DNA of 64,000 nucleotides from Bacteroidales bacterium. GTDB lineage: Bacteria > Bacteroidota > Bacteroidia > Bacteroidales > Bacteroidaceae. Shown in pieces: positions 9,012 through 16,969 of the stretch. The DNA lies in NCBI GenBank assembly GCA_004557035.1, contig SFFB01000010.1:42174-106173 (forward strand), written 5' to 3'. The notes beneath the pieces were generated by a model. That model searched no databases, had not been told where the DNA came from, and was given only the letters and a program-made list of their open reading frames with translations. Each line of letters begins with the position of its first letter. The stretch's first letter is position 1. The translations under genes and the position numbers were made by a program.

Positions 9012-9869
9012 ATGAAAAAGGCAATTTGCCGCAACTGGTTCGTGCCTCAGGGCCTGCCGCTCACCGAGATGGATAAGCGCATCCTCTCGTTTCAAAACCG
9101 AGGAGAGATTGTGCCCACACGAGGGCTCATCAAAACGCCGGAACAGATTGAGGGCATCCGGCGCTCGGGCATCGTCAACACGGGTGTGCTCGACCTCGTT
9201 GAGCGTGAAATCCACGCCGGTATGACCACAGCAGAGATAGACCGTTTGGTCTACGACTATACCACAAGCCACGGCGCCGTGCCCGCACCGCTCGGCTACG
9301 AAGGCTATCCCAAAAGCGTCTGCACAAGCATCAACGAGGTGGTGTGCCACGGCATACCCTCAGAAGACGAAGTGCTCGAAGAGGGCGATATCGTCAACGT
9401 CGACGTGTCCACCATTCTCGACGGCTTCTATAGCGACGCCTCGCGCATGTTCATCATCGGACAGACCACACCCGAAAAGGAAAAACTCGTCCGCGTGGCC
9501 CGCGAATGTCTCGAGGTGGGTATGAAGGCCGCCAAACCGTGGGGCTTCGTCGGCGACATAGGCAAGGCCATTGCCCGCCACGCCCACAAAAACGGCTTCA
9601 GCGTTGTGCGCGACCTCTGTGGACACGGCGTGGGACTGGAGTTTCACGAAGAACCTGAGGTGGAGCATTGGAACACACGCCGCAATGGTATGCTGCTCGT
9701 GCCCGGTATGGTCTTCACCATCGAACCTATGATCAACACCGGCACATGGGAGGTTTTCATCGACGAGGAAGATGGCTGGACTGTCGTGACCGAAGACGAA
9801 TTGCCCTCGGCACAATGGGAGCACACCTTTGTCATGACCGAACACGGCCTTGAAATACTGACCCACTAA
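9012..9869 (+). CDS. map: Methionine aminopeptidase, type I
   Basis: Cytosolic metallopeptidase removing the initiator methionine from new proteins. With the ATG at 9012, just behind a good promoter, the product is 285 residues. It starts MKKAICRNWFVPQGLPLTEM, a roughly 40-residue N-terminal extension before the pita-bread catalytic domain. Metal ligands are visible: the two Asp in VNVDVSTILDGFYSDASRMF, His in GHGVGLEFHEEPEV, Glu in VFTIEPMI and Glu in SAQWEHTFVMTE. It is the first gene of a map-tsaD-pncC series on the plus strand. Confidence 0.93.
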   Translation: MKKAICRNWFVPQGLPLTEMDKRILSFQNRGEIVPTRGLIKTPEQIEGIRRSGIVNTGVLDLVEREIHAGMTTAEIDRLVYDYTTSHGAVPAPLGYEGYPKSVCTSINEVVCHGIPSEDEVLEEGDIVNVDVSTILDGFYSDASRMFIIGQTTPEKEKLVRVARECLEVGMKAAKPWGFVGDIGKAIARHAHKNGFSVVRDLCGHGVGLEFHEEPEVEHWNTRRNGMLLVPGMVFTIEPMINTGTWEVFIDEEDGWTVVTEDELPSAQWEHTFVMTEHGLEILTH

Positions 9870-9940
9870 AACACAGCGCTCGCGCGCGTATATATAATAA
9901 GGTGTGGCTCGACACATCGCCGCCCCACATCCACAGATTT

Positions 9941-10969
9941 ATGCAAGAAAAACCTGTAACGATACTGGCCATCGAGTCAAGTTGTGACGACACCTCGGCT
10001 GCCGTGATGCGCGACGGCGTGTTGCTTTCCAACGTGACCGCTTCGCAGGCCGTGCACGAGGCCTATGGTGGCGTGGTGCCCGAACTGGCATCGAGAGCCC
10101 ACCAGCAAAACATCCTGCCCGTCGTGGACCAGGCACTGGCACGAGCCGGAGTGGCCAAGGCTGATTTGTCGGCCGTCGGCGTCACGCTCGGACCGGGTCT
10201 GATGGGATCGCTCCTTGTCGGCGTGTCGTTTGCCAAAGGCATGGCCATTGGTCTGGGCATCCCCCTCGTTGAAGCCAACCACCTGCAAGGTCACATCTTG
10301 GCCAATTTTATCCGCGCCGAGGGCGACGACCATACGCCGCCGCCTTTCCCGTTTCTCTGTCTGCTGGTTAGCGGCGGCAACACCGCCATCGTGCGCGTCG
10401 ATGCCCCGGATAGTTTCACCATGCTCGGACAGACCATCGATGATGCCGCAGGCGAGGCTATGGACAAGTGTGCCAAAGTGATGGGACTGGGTTATCCCGG
10501 CGGCCCCATCATTGACCGTCTGGCCCGACAGGGCAATCCTGACGCCTTCACCTTTGCCCGTCCCCACGCCCACGGACTCGACTTCAGTTTCAGCGGTCTG
10601 AAGACGTCGTTCCTCTACTTCCTTCGCGACGCTCTCAAGACCGACCCCGACTTCATCCAAAACCACAAGGCCGACCTTGCGGCTTCGCTCGAGAAGACTA
10701 TTGTCACGATGCTTATGCGCGGTCTTGACAAGGCCGTCAAAGAGACCGGCATCCGCCACGTGGCATTGGCCGGCGGCGTCTCGGCCAACACGGCCCTCAG
10801 GGCCGCTTTCGAGCAGCGACGCGACAAGGCCGGATGGACCGTCTACGTGCCTCGTTTCTCCTACACCACCGACAACGCCGCCATGATTGCCATGGTCGCG
10901 CACTTCAAATACCTCAAAGGTGAGTTTTGCCCCTTGGACAAGCCGGCCTTTTCGAGGACGGTGATTTAA
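9941..10969 (+). CDS. tsaD: tRNA N6-adenosine threonylcarbamoyltransferase
   Basis: ASKHA-fold enzyme that transfers the threonylcarbamoyl group to A37 of ANN-decoding tRNAs, in complex with TsaB and TsaE. It has 342 residues from the ATG at 9941; an in-frame ATG at 9902 adds 13 unrelated residues and was rejected. Motifs: ILAIESSCDDTSAAV at the N terminus, the metal-binding His pair in NHLQGHILA, LVSGGNTAIV, GYPGGPIIDRLARQG, FSFSGLKTS and LAGGVSANTALR. It starts 71 bp after map and ends 45 bp before pncC. Confidence 0.95.
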   Translation: MQEKPVTILAIESSCDDTSAAVMRDGVLLSNVTASQAVHEAYGGVVPELASRAHQQNILPVVDQALARAGVAKADLSAVGVTLGPGLMGSLLVGVSFAKGMAIGLGIPLVEANHLQGHILANFIRAEGDDHTPPPFPFLCLLVSGGNTAIVRVDAPDSFTMLGQTIDDAAGEAMDKCAKVMGLGYPGGPIIDRLARQGNPDAFTFARPHAHGLDFSFSGLKTSFLYFLRDALKTDPDFIQNHKADLAASLEKTIVTMLMRGLDKAVKETGIRHVALAGGVSANTALRAAFEQRRDKAGWTVYVPRFSYTTDNAAMIAMVAHFKYLKGEFCPLDKPAFSRTVI

Positions 10970-11014
10970 TCCGGCATTCTTTCATTAACATCAGTAATAT
11001 AAAACATACGACAC

Positions 11015-11524
11015 ATGGAATTAGATCTTAAACTTGTAAGCCGAGAGATTAACGAAATACTCTGGCAAAACCACAAGACACTTTCAACAGCCGAAAGTTG
11101 CACCGCAGGCCGCATTGCCAGCGTGATTACAGCCGTGCCGGGCAGTTCCACATATTTCAAGGGCGGTCTCATCTGCTACGCCGACGAGGTGAAGGAGCAG
11201 TTGCTCGGAGTCAGTGCCGACGTCATTGCTGAGAAGACGGCCGTCTGTGAGGAGGTGGTGAAGCAAATGGTTGCTGGTGCCAACAAGCTCTTTGGCACGG
11301 ACTACGCCGTGGCCATCAGCGGTTTTGCCGGCCCCGGTGGCCCCGACGGCGGCCGCAGCGGCGTCATCGTGGGCACTATCTGGATTGCCGTGGGTAATGC
11401 CGACAAGATGGAGACCGTGATGATAGAAGAAGACAACGGCCGCGACAAAAATCTTGCGTCAGCCACAGCCACGGCTATGCGTATGCTCCGCGATTTCCTC
11501 AAGAAGGATCTCGAAGAGGCATAA
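11015..11524 (+). CDS. pncC: Nicotinamide-nucleotide amidase (CinA C-terminal domain protein)
   Basis: A 169-residue stand-alone CinA C-terminal domain, predicted to deamidate NMN to nicotinate mononucleotide in the pyridine nucleotide cycle. The catalytic region TLSTAESCTAGRIASVI and the glycine-rich AISGFAGPGGPDGGRSG are both clear. There is no N-terminal molybdopterin-binding (COG1058) domain, so this is the short form. It is the last gene before a strong terminator that it shares with the convergent gltA. Confidence 0.9.
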   Translation: MELDLKLVSREINEILWQNHKTLSTAESCTAGRIASVITAVPGSSTYFKGGLICYADEVKEQLLGVSADVIAEKTAVCEEVVKQMVAGANKLFGTDYAVAISGFAGPGGPDGGRSGVIVGTIWIAVGNADKMETVMIEEDNGRDKNLASATATAMRMLRDFLKKDLEEA

Positions 11525-11559
11525 GCTTCCGCGCCGACTTCTTACAGACGAAAAATAAA

Positions 11560-11597
11560 AAGTGCCGGTCCCCGTTATGGTGGGTCGGCACTTTTTT
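11560..11597. terminator. Bidirectional terminator between pncC and gltA
   Basis: AAGTGCCGGTCCC pairs with GGGTCGGCACTT across a short loop and is followed by T6 on the plus strand, with a matching A-run on the other side. It separates two convergent genes. Confidence 0.85.
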
Positions 11598-11635
11598 ATG
11601 TTTCACTTTATGCTGATAAAAGCCCGAAGGCGTCC

Positions 11636-12985
11636 TCAACGGTTGGCCAGCGGCACATATTCGTTTTCGTCGGCCACACAGCGATAGGCCGGGCGGATGA
11701 TGCGTTTGCCCTCAAAGTTGAGCTCTTCGTTGCGGTGGGCACACCAGCCCACGATGCGCGACATGGCAAAGAGCGGCGTGTAGATGTCGACCGGCAGGCC
11801 GATGAGATCGTAGACAAAGCCGGAATAAAAGTCCACGTTGGCGCAGAGCGTCTTGCCGCGGCCTTTGACGGCATACACCGTCTCAATGGCAATGCGCTCC
11901 AAGCGTTCGAGAAACTCAAACTCGTTGGTGCGGCCTTTCTCGGCAGCCAGGTCGCGGGCCATTTCCTTAAGCAACACCGCACGCGGGTCGGAGAGCGTGT
12001 AGACGGCGTGGCCTATGCCATAGATGAGGCCCGTGCCGTCGTAGACTTCGCGCTTGAGAATGCGTTTGAGATAGGTGGCGATTTCTCTTTCGTCCGTCCA
12101 GTCTTTGAGTGCGCCTTTGATGTGTTCAATCATCTCGTGCACCTTGATGTTGGCGCCGCCGTGCTTGGGACCTTTGAGCGAGCCGATGCCTGCGGCGATA
12201 GACGAATAGGTGTCGGTGGCCGTCGACGACGTGACGCGCACGGTGAACGTCGAGTTGTTACCGCCACCGTGCTCAGCGTGAAGCATGAGCAGGAGGTCGA
12301 GCGTACGGGCGTCGAGTTGCGTGTAGCGCGGCCCCTTGAGCATATAAAGGAAGTTCTCGGCAATGCTAAGTTCCTTCTGCGGGTGGCGTATGTGGAGCGA
12401 ACGTCCGAGCGTCTTGTGGCGCAGCATATTATAGGCGTAGGCGATTATCGTAGGGAATTTCGACACCAGTTCGATACTTTGGCGCATCAGGTTGTCGCGG
12501 GAGATGTCGTCGGGCGTATCGTCGTAAGTGTAGAGCTCAAGCACACTGCGTGCCAAGATATTCATGATGTTGCTGCCCTCAAGCTCAATGATGTTGAGCG
12601 TGGTTTTGGGCATAAGCGGCATATTGTCAAAGATGAGTTCCTTGAAGCCTGCCAACTCTTCGGCGTCGGGAAGTTTGCCCGAAAGCAGGAGAAAGGCCGT
12701 TTCCTCAAAGCCGAAGCGTTTTTCGTCCATAATGGCGTGGGCCAGGTCGGCAATCTCGTAGCCACGGAAATAGAGCCGACCCTCGATAGGCTGCAGCCCG
12801 TCTGCTGTGCGCTCATAGCCCACAACGTTGCCGATATTGGTCAGACCCACGAGCACGCCCGTGCCGTTTTCATTGCGCAAGCCACGTTTCACGTCGAGCT
12901 TCTTGAAGAGTTCGGCATCTATCTTGATGCAGCCCTTCATGTCGTCCGAGAGCTTGTAGATGAGGTATTCTTTTTTTGTCGTCAT
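11636..12985 (-). CDS. gltA: Citrate synthase
   Basis: Condenses oxaloacetate and acetyl-CoA to citrate. It has 449 residues from the ATG at 12985 (MTTKKEYLIYKL). The upstream in-frame Met at 13009 would overlap the icd stop, so the later start is preferred. Catalytic positions are recognisable: His in HAEHGGGNNSTF, His in GIGHAVYTLSDPRA and Asp in NVDFYSGFVYDLIGLP. GIGSLKGPKHGGANIKVHEM belongs to the active-site loop. It is the third gene of acn-icd-gltA, starting 20 bp after icd. The three enzymes together carry carbon from oxaloacetate to 2-oxoglutarate. Confidence 0.95.
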   Translation of the reverse strand: MTTKKEYLIYKLSDDMKGCIKIDAELFKKLDVKRGLRNENGTGVLVGLTNIGNVVGYERTADGLQPIEGRLYFRGYEIADLAHAIMDEKRFGFEETAFLLLSGKLPDAEELAGFKELIFDNMPLMPKTTLNIIELEGSNIMNILARSVLELYTYDDTPDDISRDNLMRQSIELVSKFPTIIAYAYNMLRHKTLGRSLHIRHPQKELSIAENFLYMLKGPRYTQLDARTLDLLLMLHAEHGGGNNSTFTVRVTSSTATDTYSSIAAGIGSLKGPKHGGANIKVHEMIEHIKGALKDWTDEREIATYLKRILKREVYDGTGLIYGIGHAVYTLSDPRAVLLKEMARDLAAEKGRTNEFEFLERLERIAIETVYAVKGRGKTLCANVDFYSGFVYDLIGLPVDIYTPLFAMSRIVGWCAHRNEELNFEGKRIIRPAYRCVADENEYVPLANR

Positions 12986-13005
12986 AGTCTGGTTTTTGTG
13001 TGAAG

Positions 13006-14193
13006 TCATTGGATGCGTGCGGCAATTTCTTCGGCAAAAGCCTTAGTACCCAAGCTCGTGCCGTCTGGCATCAGGCGGGCCAGGTCTGCCGTGGCGCGAC
13101 CTTCTGAAAAACTTGCCTCAAGGGCTTCGGTAATGAGCGTGGCGGCTTCGTGCCATCCCATATATTGCAGCATCATCACGGCCGAGAGAATGATGGAGCA
13201 GGGATTGACGATGTCTTTTCCGGCAATGTCGGGGGCCGTGCCGTGAGTGGCTTCAAAGAGTGCATTGCCTGTGGCGTAGTTGATGTTGGCTCCGGGGGCT
13301 ATGCCGATGCCGCCCACCTGTGCCGCCAGCATGTCAGAGATATAGTCGCCGTTGAGGTTGAGCGTGGCAATGACGCTGTAGTCGGCCGGACGGATGAGGG
13401 CGTTTTGGAGAAAAGCGTCGGCGATACAGTCTTTCACCGTCAGACGGCCGCTTTCGATTTCTTCCTTAAATTCCCGTTGGGCCAGTTCGTAACCCCACGA
13501 CTTGAAGCCGCCTTCGGTGAACTTCATGATGTTGCCCTTGTGCACCAGCGTCACTGAGGGGAGGCCATTGTCAAGCGCATAGCGAATGGCCGAACGGATG
13601 AGGCGCTCACTGCCTTCTTTCGAAACGGGTTTGACGCCAAACGAAGAAGTTTCGGGGAAGCGCACTTTCGTCACGCTCATCGTGTCGTGGAGGAACTGAT
13701 AGAATTGCGCGGCCTCGGGCGTGCCGGCCTGCCATTCGATGCCGGCATAGATGTCTTCGGTGTTTTCTCTGAAGATGACCATATCTACGGCCTCGGGATG
13801 CTTCACCGGTGAGCAGACGCCCTTGAACCAGCGCACGGGGCGCAGGCATACGTAGAGGTCGAGTCCCTGACGCAGGGCGACGTTGAGCGAACGGATGCCG
13901 CCGCCCACGGGCGTAGTCAGCGGACCTTTGATACCGACATGGTAGGTGCGGAATGCCTCCATCGTTTCGTCGGGCAGGCTCTTGCCGGTCTGTTTAAAGG
14001 CTTTGCCGCCGGCCAAAACCTCGAGCCAATCGATTTGGCGTTTGCCGCCGTAAGCCACGCTAACGGCACGGTCTACGACCTGCTGCATGGCAGGTGTGAT
14101 CTCGGCGCCAACGCCGTCGCCGGTAACGAAGGGAATGGTGGGGCAGTCGGGAACGATGAGGCTGCCGTCTTGGCGAATGGTTATCTTGCTCAT
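13006..14193 (-). CDS. icd: Isocitrate dehydrogenase (NADP type)
   Basis: Oxidatively decarboxylates isocitrate to 2-oxoglutarate. The 395-residue product resembles the homodimeric E. coli-type enzyme. IPFVTGDGVGAEITPAM forms the N-terminal nucleotide loop; the substrate-binding Ser lies in GIRSLNVALRQGLDLYVCLR. IFRENTEDIYAGIEW and TLVHKGNIMKFTEGGFKSWG are family signatures, and the metal-binding Asp residues follow in DCIADAFLQN and TLNLNGDYISD. The cofactor call is by similarity to the E. coli type, not from a tested motif. Gaps are 60 bp to acn upstream and 20 bp to gltA downstream. Confidence 0.93.
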   Translation of the reverse strand: MSKITIRQDGSLIVPDCPTIPFVTGDGVGAEITPAMQQVVDRAVSVAYGGKRQIDWLEVLAGGKAFKQTGKSLPDETMEAFRTYHVGIKGPLTTPVGGGIRSLNVALRQGLDLYVCLRPVRWFKGVCSPVKHPEAVDMVIFRENTEDIYAGIEWQAGTPEAAQFYQFLHDTMSVTKVRFPETSSFGVKPVSKEGSERLIRSAIRYALDNGLPSVTLVHKGNIMKFTEGGFKSWGYELAQREFKEEIESGRLTVKDCIADAFLQNALIRPADYSVIATLNLNGDYISDMLAAQVGGIGIAPGANINYATGNALFEATHGTAPDIAGKDIVNPCSIILSAVMMLQYMGWHEAATLITEALEASFSEGRATADLARLMPDGTSLGTKAFAEEIAARIQ

Positions 14194-14253
14194 GGGAATG
14201 TGGTTTGCTGGGTTAAGGATTTGGGATGATAATTAGATACGAAACGGACTGTT

Positions 14254-16494
14254 TTATTGTGCTTCTGCAGCCAGACAGCCTAAGGCCGAGCCGGCGCGGA
14301 ACCACGCAATCTGTTGCGCGTTGTAGGTGTGGAGTGCCTTGATGGTGTCGCTTGTGCCGTCGGCGTGATTGACAACCACCTCGATGGGCTCTCCGGGCTT
14401 GATGCCGCTGCATTTCACCGTCAGACGGTCGCTTTCGAGAATTTTGTCGTAGTCTGCAGGCGAGGCAAAGGTGAGTGCGAGCACGCCCTGCTTTTTCAGG
14501 TTCGTCTCATGGATGCGGGCAAAACTTTTGGCCAAAATCACCTTAACACCCAAGAAGCGCGGCTCCATAGCGGCGTGCTCACGGCTTGAGCCTTCGCCAT
14601 AATTGTCTTCGGCCACGACAATCGTGCCACCGCCGGCCTGTTTCACTGCCTTGGCCACAGCCCAAACGGCCTCTTTCTCGCCACTCAGCGGATTGGTCAC
14701 GGCACCCGTCTGACCCGTGAAGGCATTGACGGCGCCAAGGAGCAGGTTTTGCGAAATGTTCTCAAGATGACCGCGGAAGCGCAGCCACGGGCCGGCCATA
14801 GAGATGTGGTCGGTGGTGCACTTGCCTTGTGTTTTGATGAGCAGGTAGAGGTTGTCGAAGTCCTTGCCATCCCAGGGCTTAAAGGGTTCGAGGCGTTGCA
14901 GACGCTCGCTGTCGGGCCGGATGATGGGTTCGGGAGCGTCGGCCTTGGGGGCTTCATAGCCCTCGGTGGCGGGACGGAGAAAGCCTGCTTCGGGCAGGTC
15001 GGCGTCGGCCGGTGGCGTTAGAGCCTTCATCTCGGGCAAGAGCGCCGGATGGCGGCTCAGCGAAGCGGTGAAGGCATATCCGGCTGCCGTCTCGGGCGAG
15101 GTGATGAACGCGTGCGTATTGGGGTTGCCGTCGGCACGTTTGGCAAAGTTGCGGTTGAAGGTTGTGATGATGCTGTTGCGGCGTGTGGGGTCATCGGTCT
15201 TGCGTTTCCACTGTCCGATGCAGGGTCCGCAAGCGTTGGCCATTATCACAGCACCCGCCTGTTTGAAGATGTCGATGAGACCGTCACGCTCGGCGGTGGC
15301 CAGGATTAGTTCAGAGCCGGGATTGATGATGAGTTCGGTCTTGATTTCAAGCCCTGCCTTCATACCGGCCTCAATCACGGCAGCGGCGCGGTGCAGGTCT
15401 TGATAAGACGAGTTGGTGCACGAGCCGATGAGCACTACGTCTATTTTGTCGGGATAGCCTGAGGCTTTCACCTTTTCGGCCATATCGGCCACCGTGCATG
15501 CCGCGTCGGGCGTGAAGGGACCGTTCACGAAGGGCGTCAGAAGGCTCAGGTCAATTTCAATCACTTGGTCAAAATAGTCTTCGGGCTTAGCCGTCACTTC
15601 AGGGTCGGCTTTCAGGTCGTCGGCACAGGCACTTGCCATTTCGGCCACGTCGGGGCGTCCGGTGGCTGTGAGGTAGCGGGCCGTTTTGTCGTCGTAGGGG
15701 AAGATGGAAGTCGTGGCACCCACTTCGGCCCCCATGTTGCAGATGGTGGCACGTCCGGTGCACGAGAGCGAAGCCACGCCTTCGCCAAAATATTCAATGA
15801 CGGCGTTGGTGCCGCCTTTGGTGGTAAGCAGGCCGGCCAGTTTCAGAATGACGTCTTTAGGCGACGCCCAGCCGCTCAGACGGCCTGTGAGTTTCACGCC
15901 GATGAGGCGCGGCACTTTCAACTCCCAAGGCATGCCCACCATCACATCGACAGCGTCGGCACCACCTACGCCCACGGCCACCATGCCAGCACCGCCGGCG
16001 TTGGGAGTGTGCGAGTCGGTGCCCACCATCATACCGCCGGGAAAAGCGTAGTTTTCCAGAACAATCTGGTGGATTATGCCAGCGCCGGGCCGCCAGAAAC
16101 CTATGCCGTAGCGTGCGGCGGCCGATTTGAGGAAGTCGTAGACTTCGGCGTTGGTCTGATTGGCCGTGGCGAGGTCGGTCTTGGCTCCGTCGGTGGCGCA
16201 AATCAAGTGGTCACAATGCACCGTGGCAGGCACGGCCGACTCCGTCCTGCCGGCGTTCATGAATTGCAGCAGGGCCATCTGTGCCGTAGCATCTTGCATG
16301 GTCACACGGTCGGGGTGGAAACCGGCATAGTCTTCACCGCGCTTCAGCGGCGTGGCGGGGAGCGGTGAAGCCAGGTGGGCAAAAAGCACCTTCTCAGCGT
16401 AGGTCAGTGGTCGCGCCAGGCGCGTGCGCACTTGGGCAACTTTCTCGGTGTATGCCGCATAAAAACGGCTCAGCATATCCTTATCGTAGGCCAT
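14254..16494 (-). CDS. acn: Aconitate hydratase
   Basis: 4Fe-4S enzyme interconverting citrate and isocitrate, 746 residues, resembling the mitochondrial type. Cluster ligands are Cys359 (IGSCTNSSYQDL), Cys422 and Cys425 (NACGPCIGQWKR). The substrate-site DSHTPNAGG and HCDHL motifs are present. The swivelling C-terminal domain has EDNYGEGSSREHAAMEPRFL. First gene of acn-icd-gltA. Together with gltB and gltD located 5-10 kb away, it suggests that this branch mainly supplies 2-oxoglutarate for glutamate in an anaerobe; that physiological reading is inference. Confidence 0.95.
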   Translation of the reverse strand: MAYDKDMLSRFYAAYTEKVAQVRTRLARPLTYAEKVLFAHLASPLPATPLKRGEDYAGFHPDRVTMQDATAQMALLQFMNAGRTESAVPATVHCDHLICATDGAKTDLATANQTNAEVYDFLKSAAARYGIGFWRPGAGIIHQIVLENYAFPGGMMVGTDSHTPNAGGAGMVAVGVGGADAVDVMVGMPWELKVPRLIGVKLTGRLSGWASPKDVILKLAGLLTTKGGTNAVIEYFGEGVASLSCTGRATICNMGAEVGATTSIFPYDDKTARYLTATGRPDVAEMASACADDLKADPEVTAKPEDYFDQVIEIDLSLLTPFVNGPFTPDAACTVADMAEKVKASGYPDKIDVVLIGSCTNSSYQDLHRAAAVIEAGMKAGLEIKTELIINPGSELILATAERDGLIDIFKQAGAVIMANACGPCIGQWKRKTDDPTRRNSIITTFNRNFAKRADGNPNTHAFITSPETAAGYAFTASLSRHPALLPEMKALTPPADADLPEAGFLRPATEGYEAPKADAPEPIIRPDSERLQRLEPFKPWDGKDFDNLYLLIKTQGKCTTDHISMAGPWLRFRGHLENISQNLLLGAVNAFTGQTGAVTNPLSGEKEAVWAVAKAVKQAGGGTIVVAEDNYGEGSSREHAAMEPRFLGVKVILAKSFARIHETNLKKQGVLALTFASPADYDKILESDRLTVKCSGIKPGEPIEVVVNHADGTSDTIKALHTYNAQQIAWFRAGSALGCLAAEAQ

Positions 16495-16575
16495 AATATG
16501 TATATTTATTCCAATTTTGGGTTATTTTATTCAGAAAGTCGGTTTGTTTTTGCTGTTTATGGTTTGAAACCGCGA

Positions 16576-16583
16576 CAAAGTTA
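16576..16583 (-). promoter_or_regulatory. Probable -7 box for acn-icd-gltA
   Basis: Minus-strand TAACTTTG, directly preceded by a second candidate TATTTTTG (16584-16591). A clear TTTG at -33 spacing was not found for either. Leader of about 80 bases. Confidence 0.45.
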
Positions 16584-16740
16584 CAAAAATACTGCATATA
16601 ATGCTTCTCTTTATTCATTTTATTATTCAAAAACCGCCAAAATGTATCATTTGTTGATTTGAATATTATGCAAAACCGTCGGTGTCTGTGCTTGTCTTTT
16701 GTGTCAAGCGCCGGAGGAATTATATTTGTACAAAGAGAAA

Positions 16741-16845
16741 GAAAGAGAGGCTTTGCAGGCCTCTCTTTCTTGTTTTCAGGCGTTTACGGGGCTAAGGACA
16801 GTTTTTTCTGCGATAGGGACAGTTTTTCTTGGCCCTATTCCCGTG
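16741..16845 (-). repeat. TTATTCCCGT/hairpin intergenic repeat, copy 2 (reversed)
   Basis: Read on the minus strand it gives ACGGGAATAGGG, CGCAGAAAAAACTGTCC, CCCCGT, then the hairpin GAAAGAGAGGCC...GCCTCTCTTTC (perfect 9-bp outer stem). Orientation places the hairpin about 210 bases beyond the menC-menE stop on the minus strand. Confidence 0.65.
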
Positions 16846-16969
16846 TATATTTTCATAGGTTCTGGTTTTTCAAAACCCTTTTTCGGCGTGTTTTTGTGCG
16901 TTTGGCGTCGTTGTGAAAAGTTGGGACGTTAAAAAATCTCTATTTGCGTCACGCCGGACCGCATTTTTG

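Larger units (their letters stand above)
16495..16969. other. Intergenic region between acn and menC-menE
   Basis: No credible gene. It holds the acn -7 candidates near 16580, AT-rich sequence, a reversed copy of the TTATTCCCGT/hairpin repeat (16741-16845) and a small inverted repeat GGTTTT/AAAACC at 16864-16877. Confidence 0.6.

Noticed and set aside
10276..10305. TsaD metal site NHLQGH as a defective variant
   Set aside because: Both His ligands have the normal spacing; the Gln instead of Glu between them is not a metal ligand.
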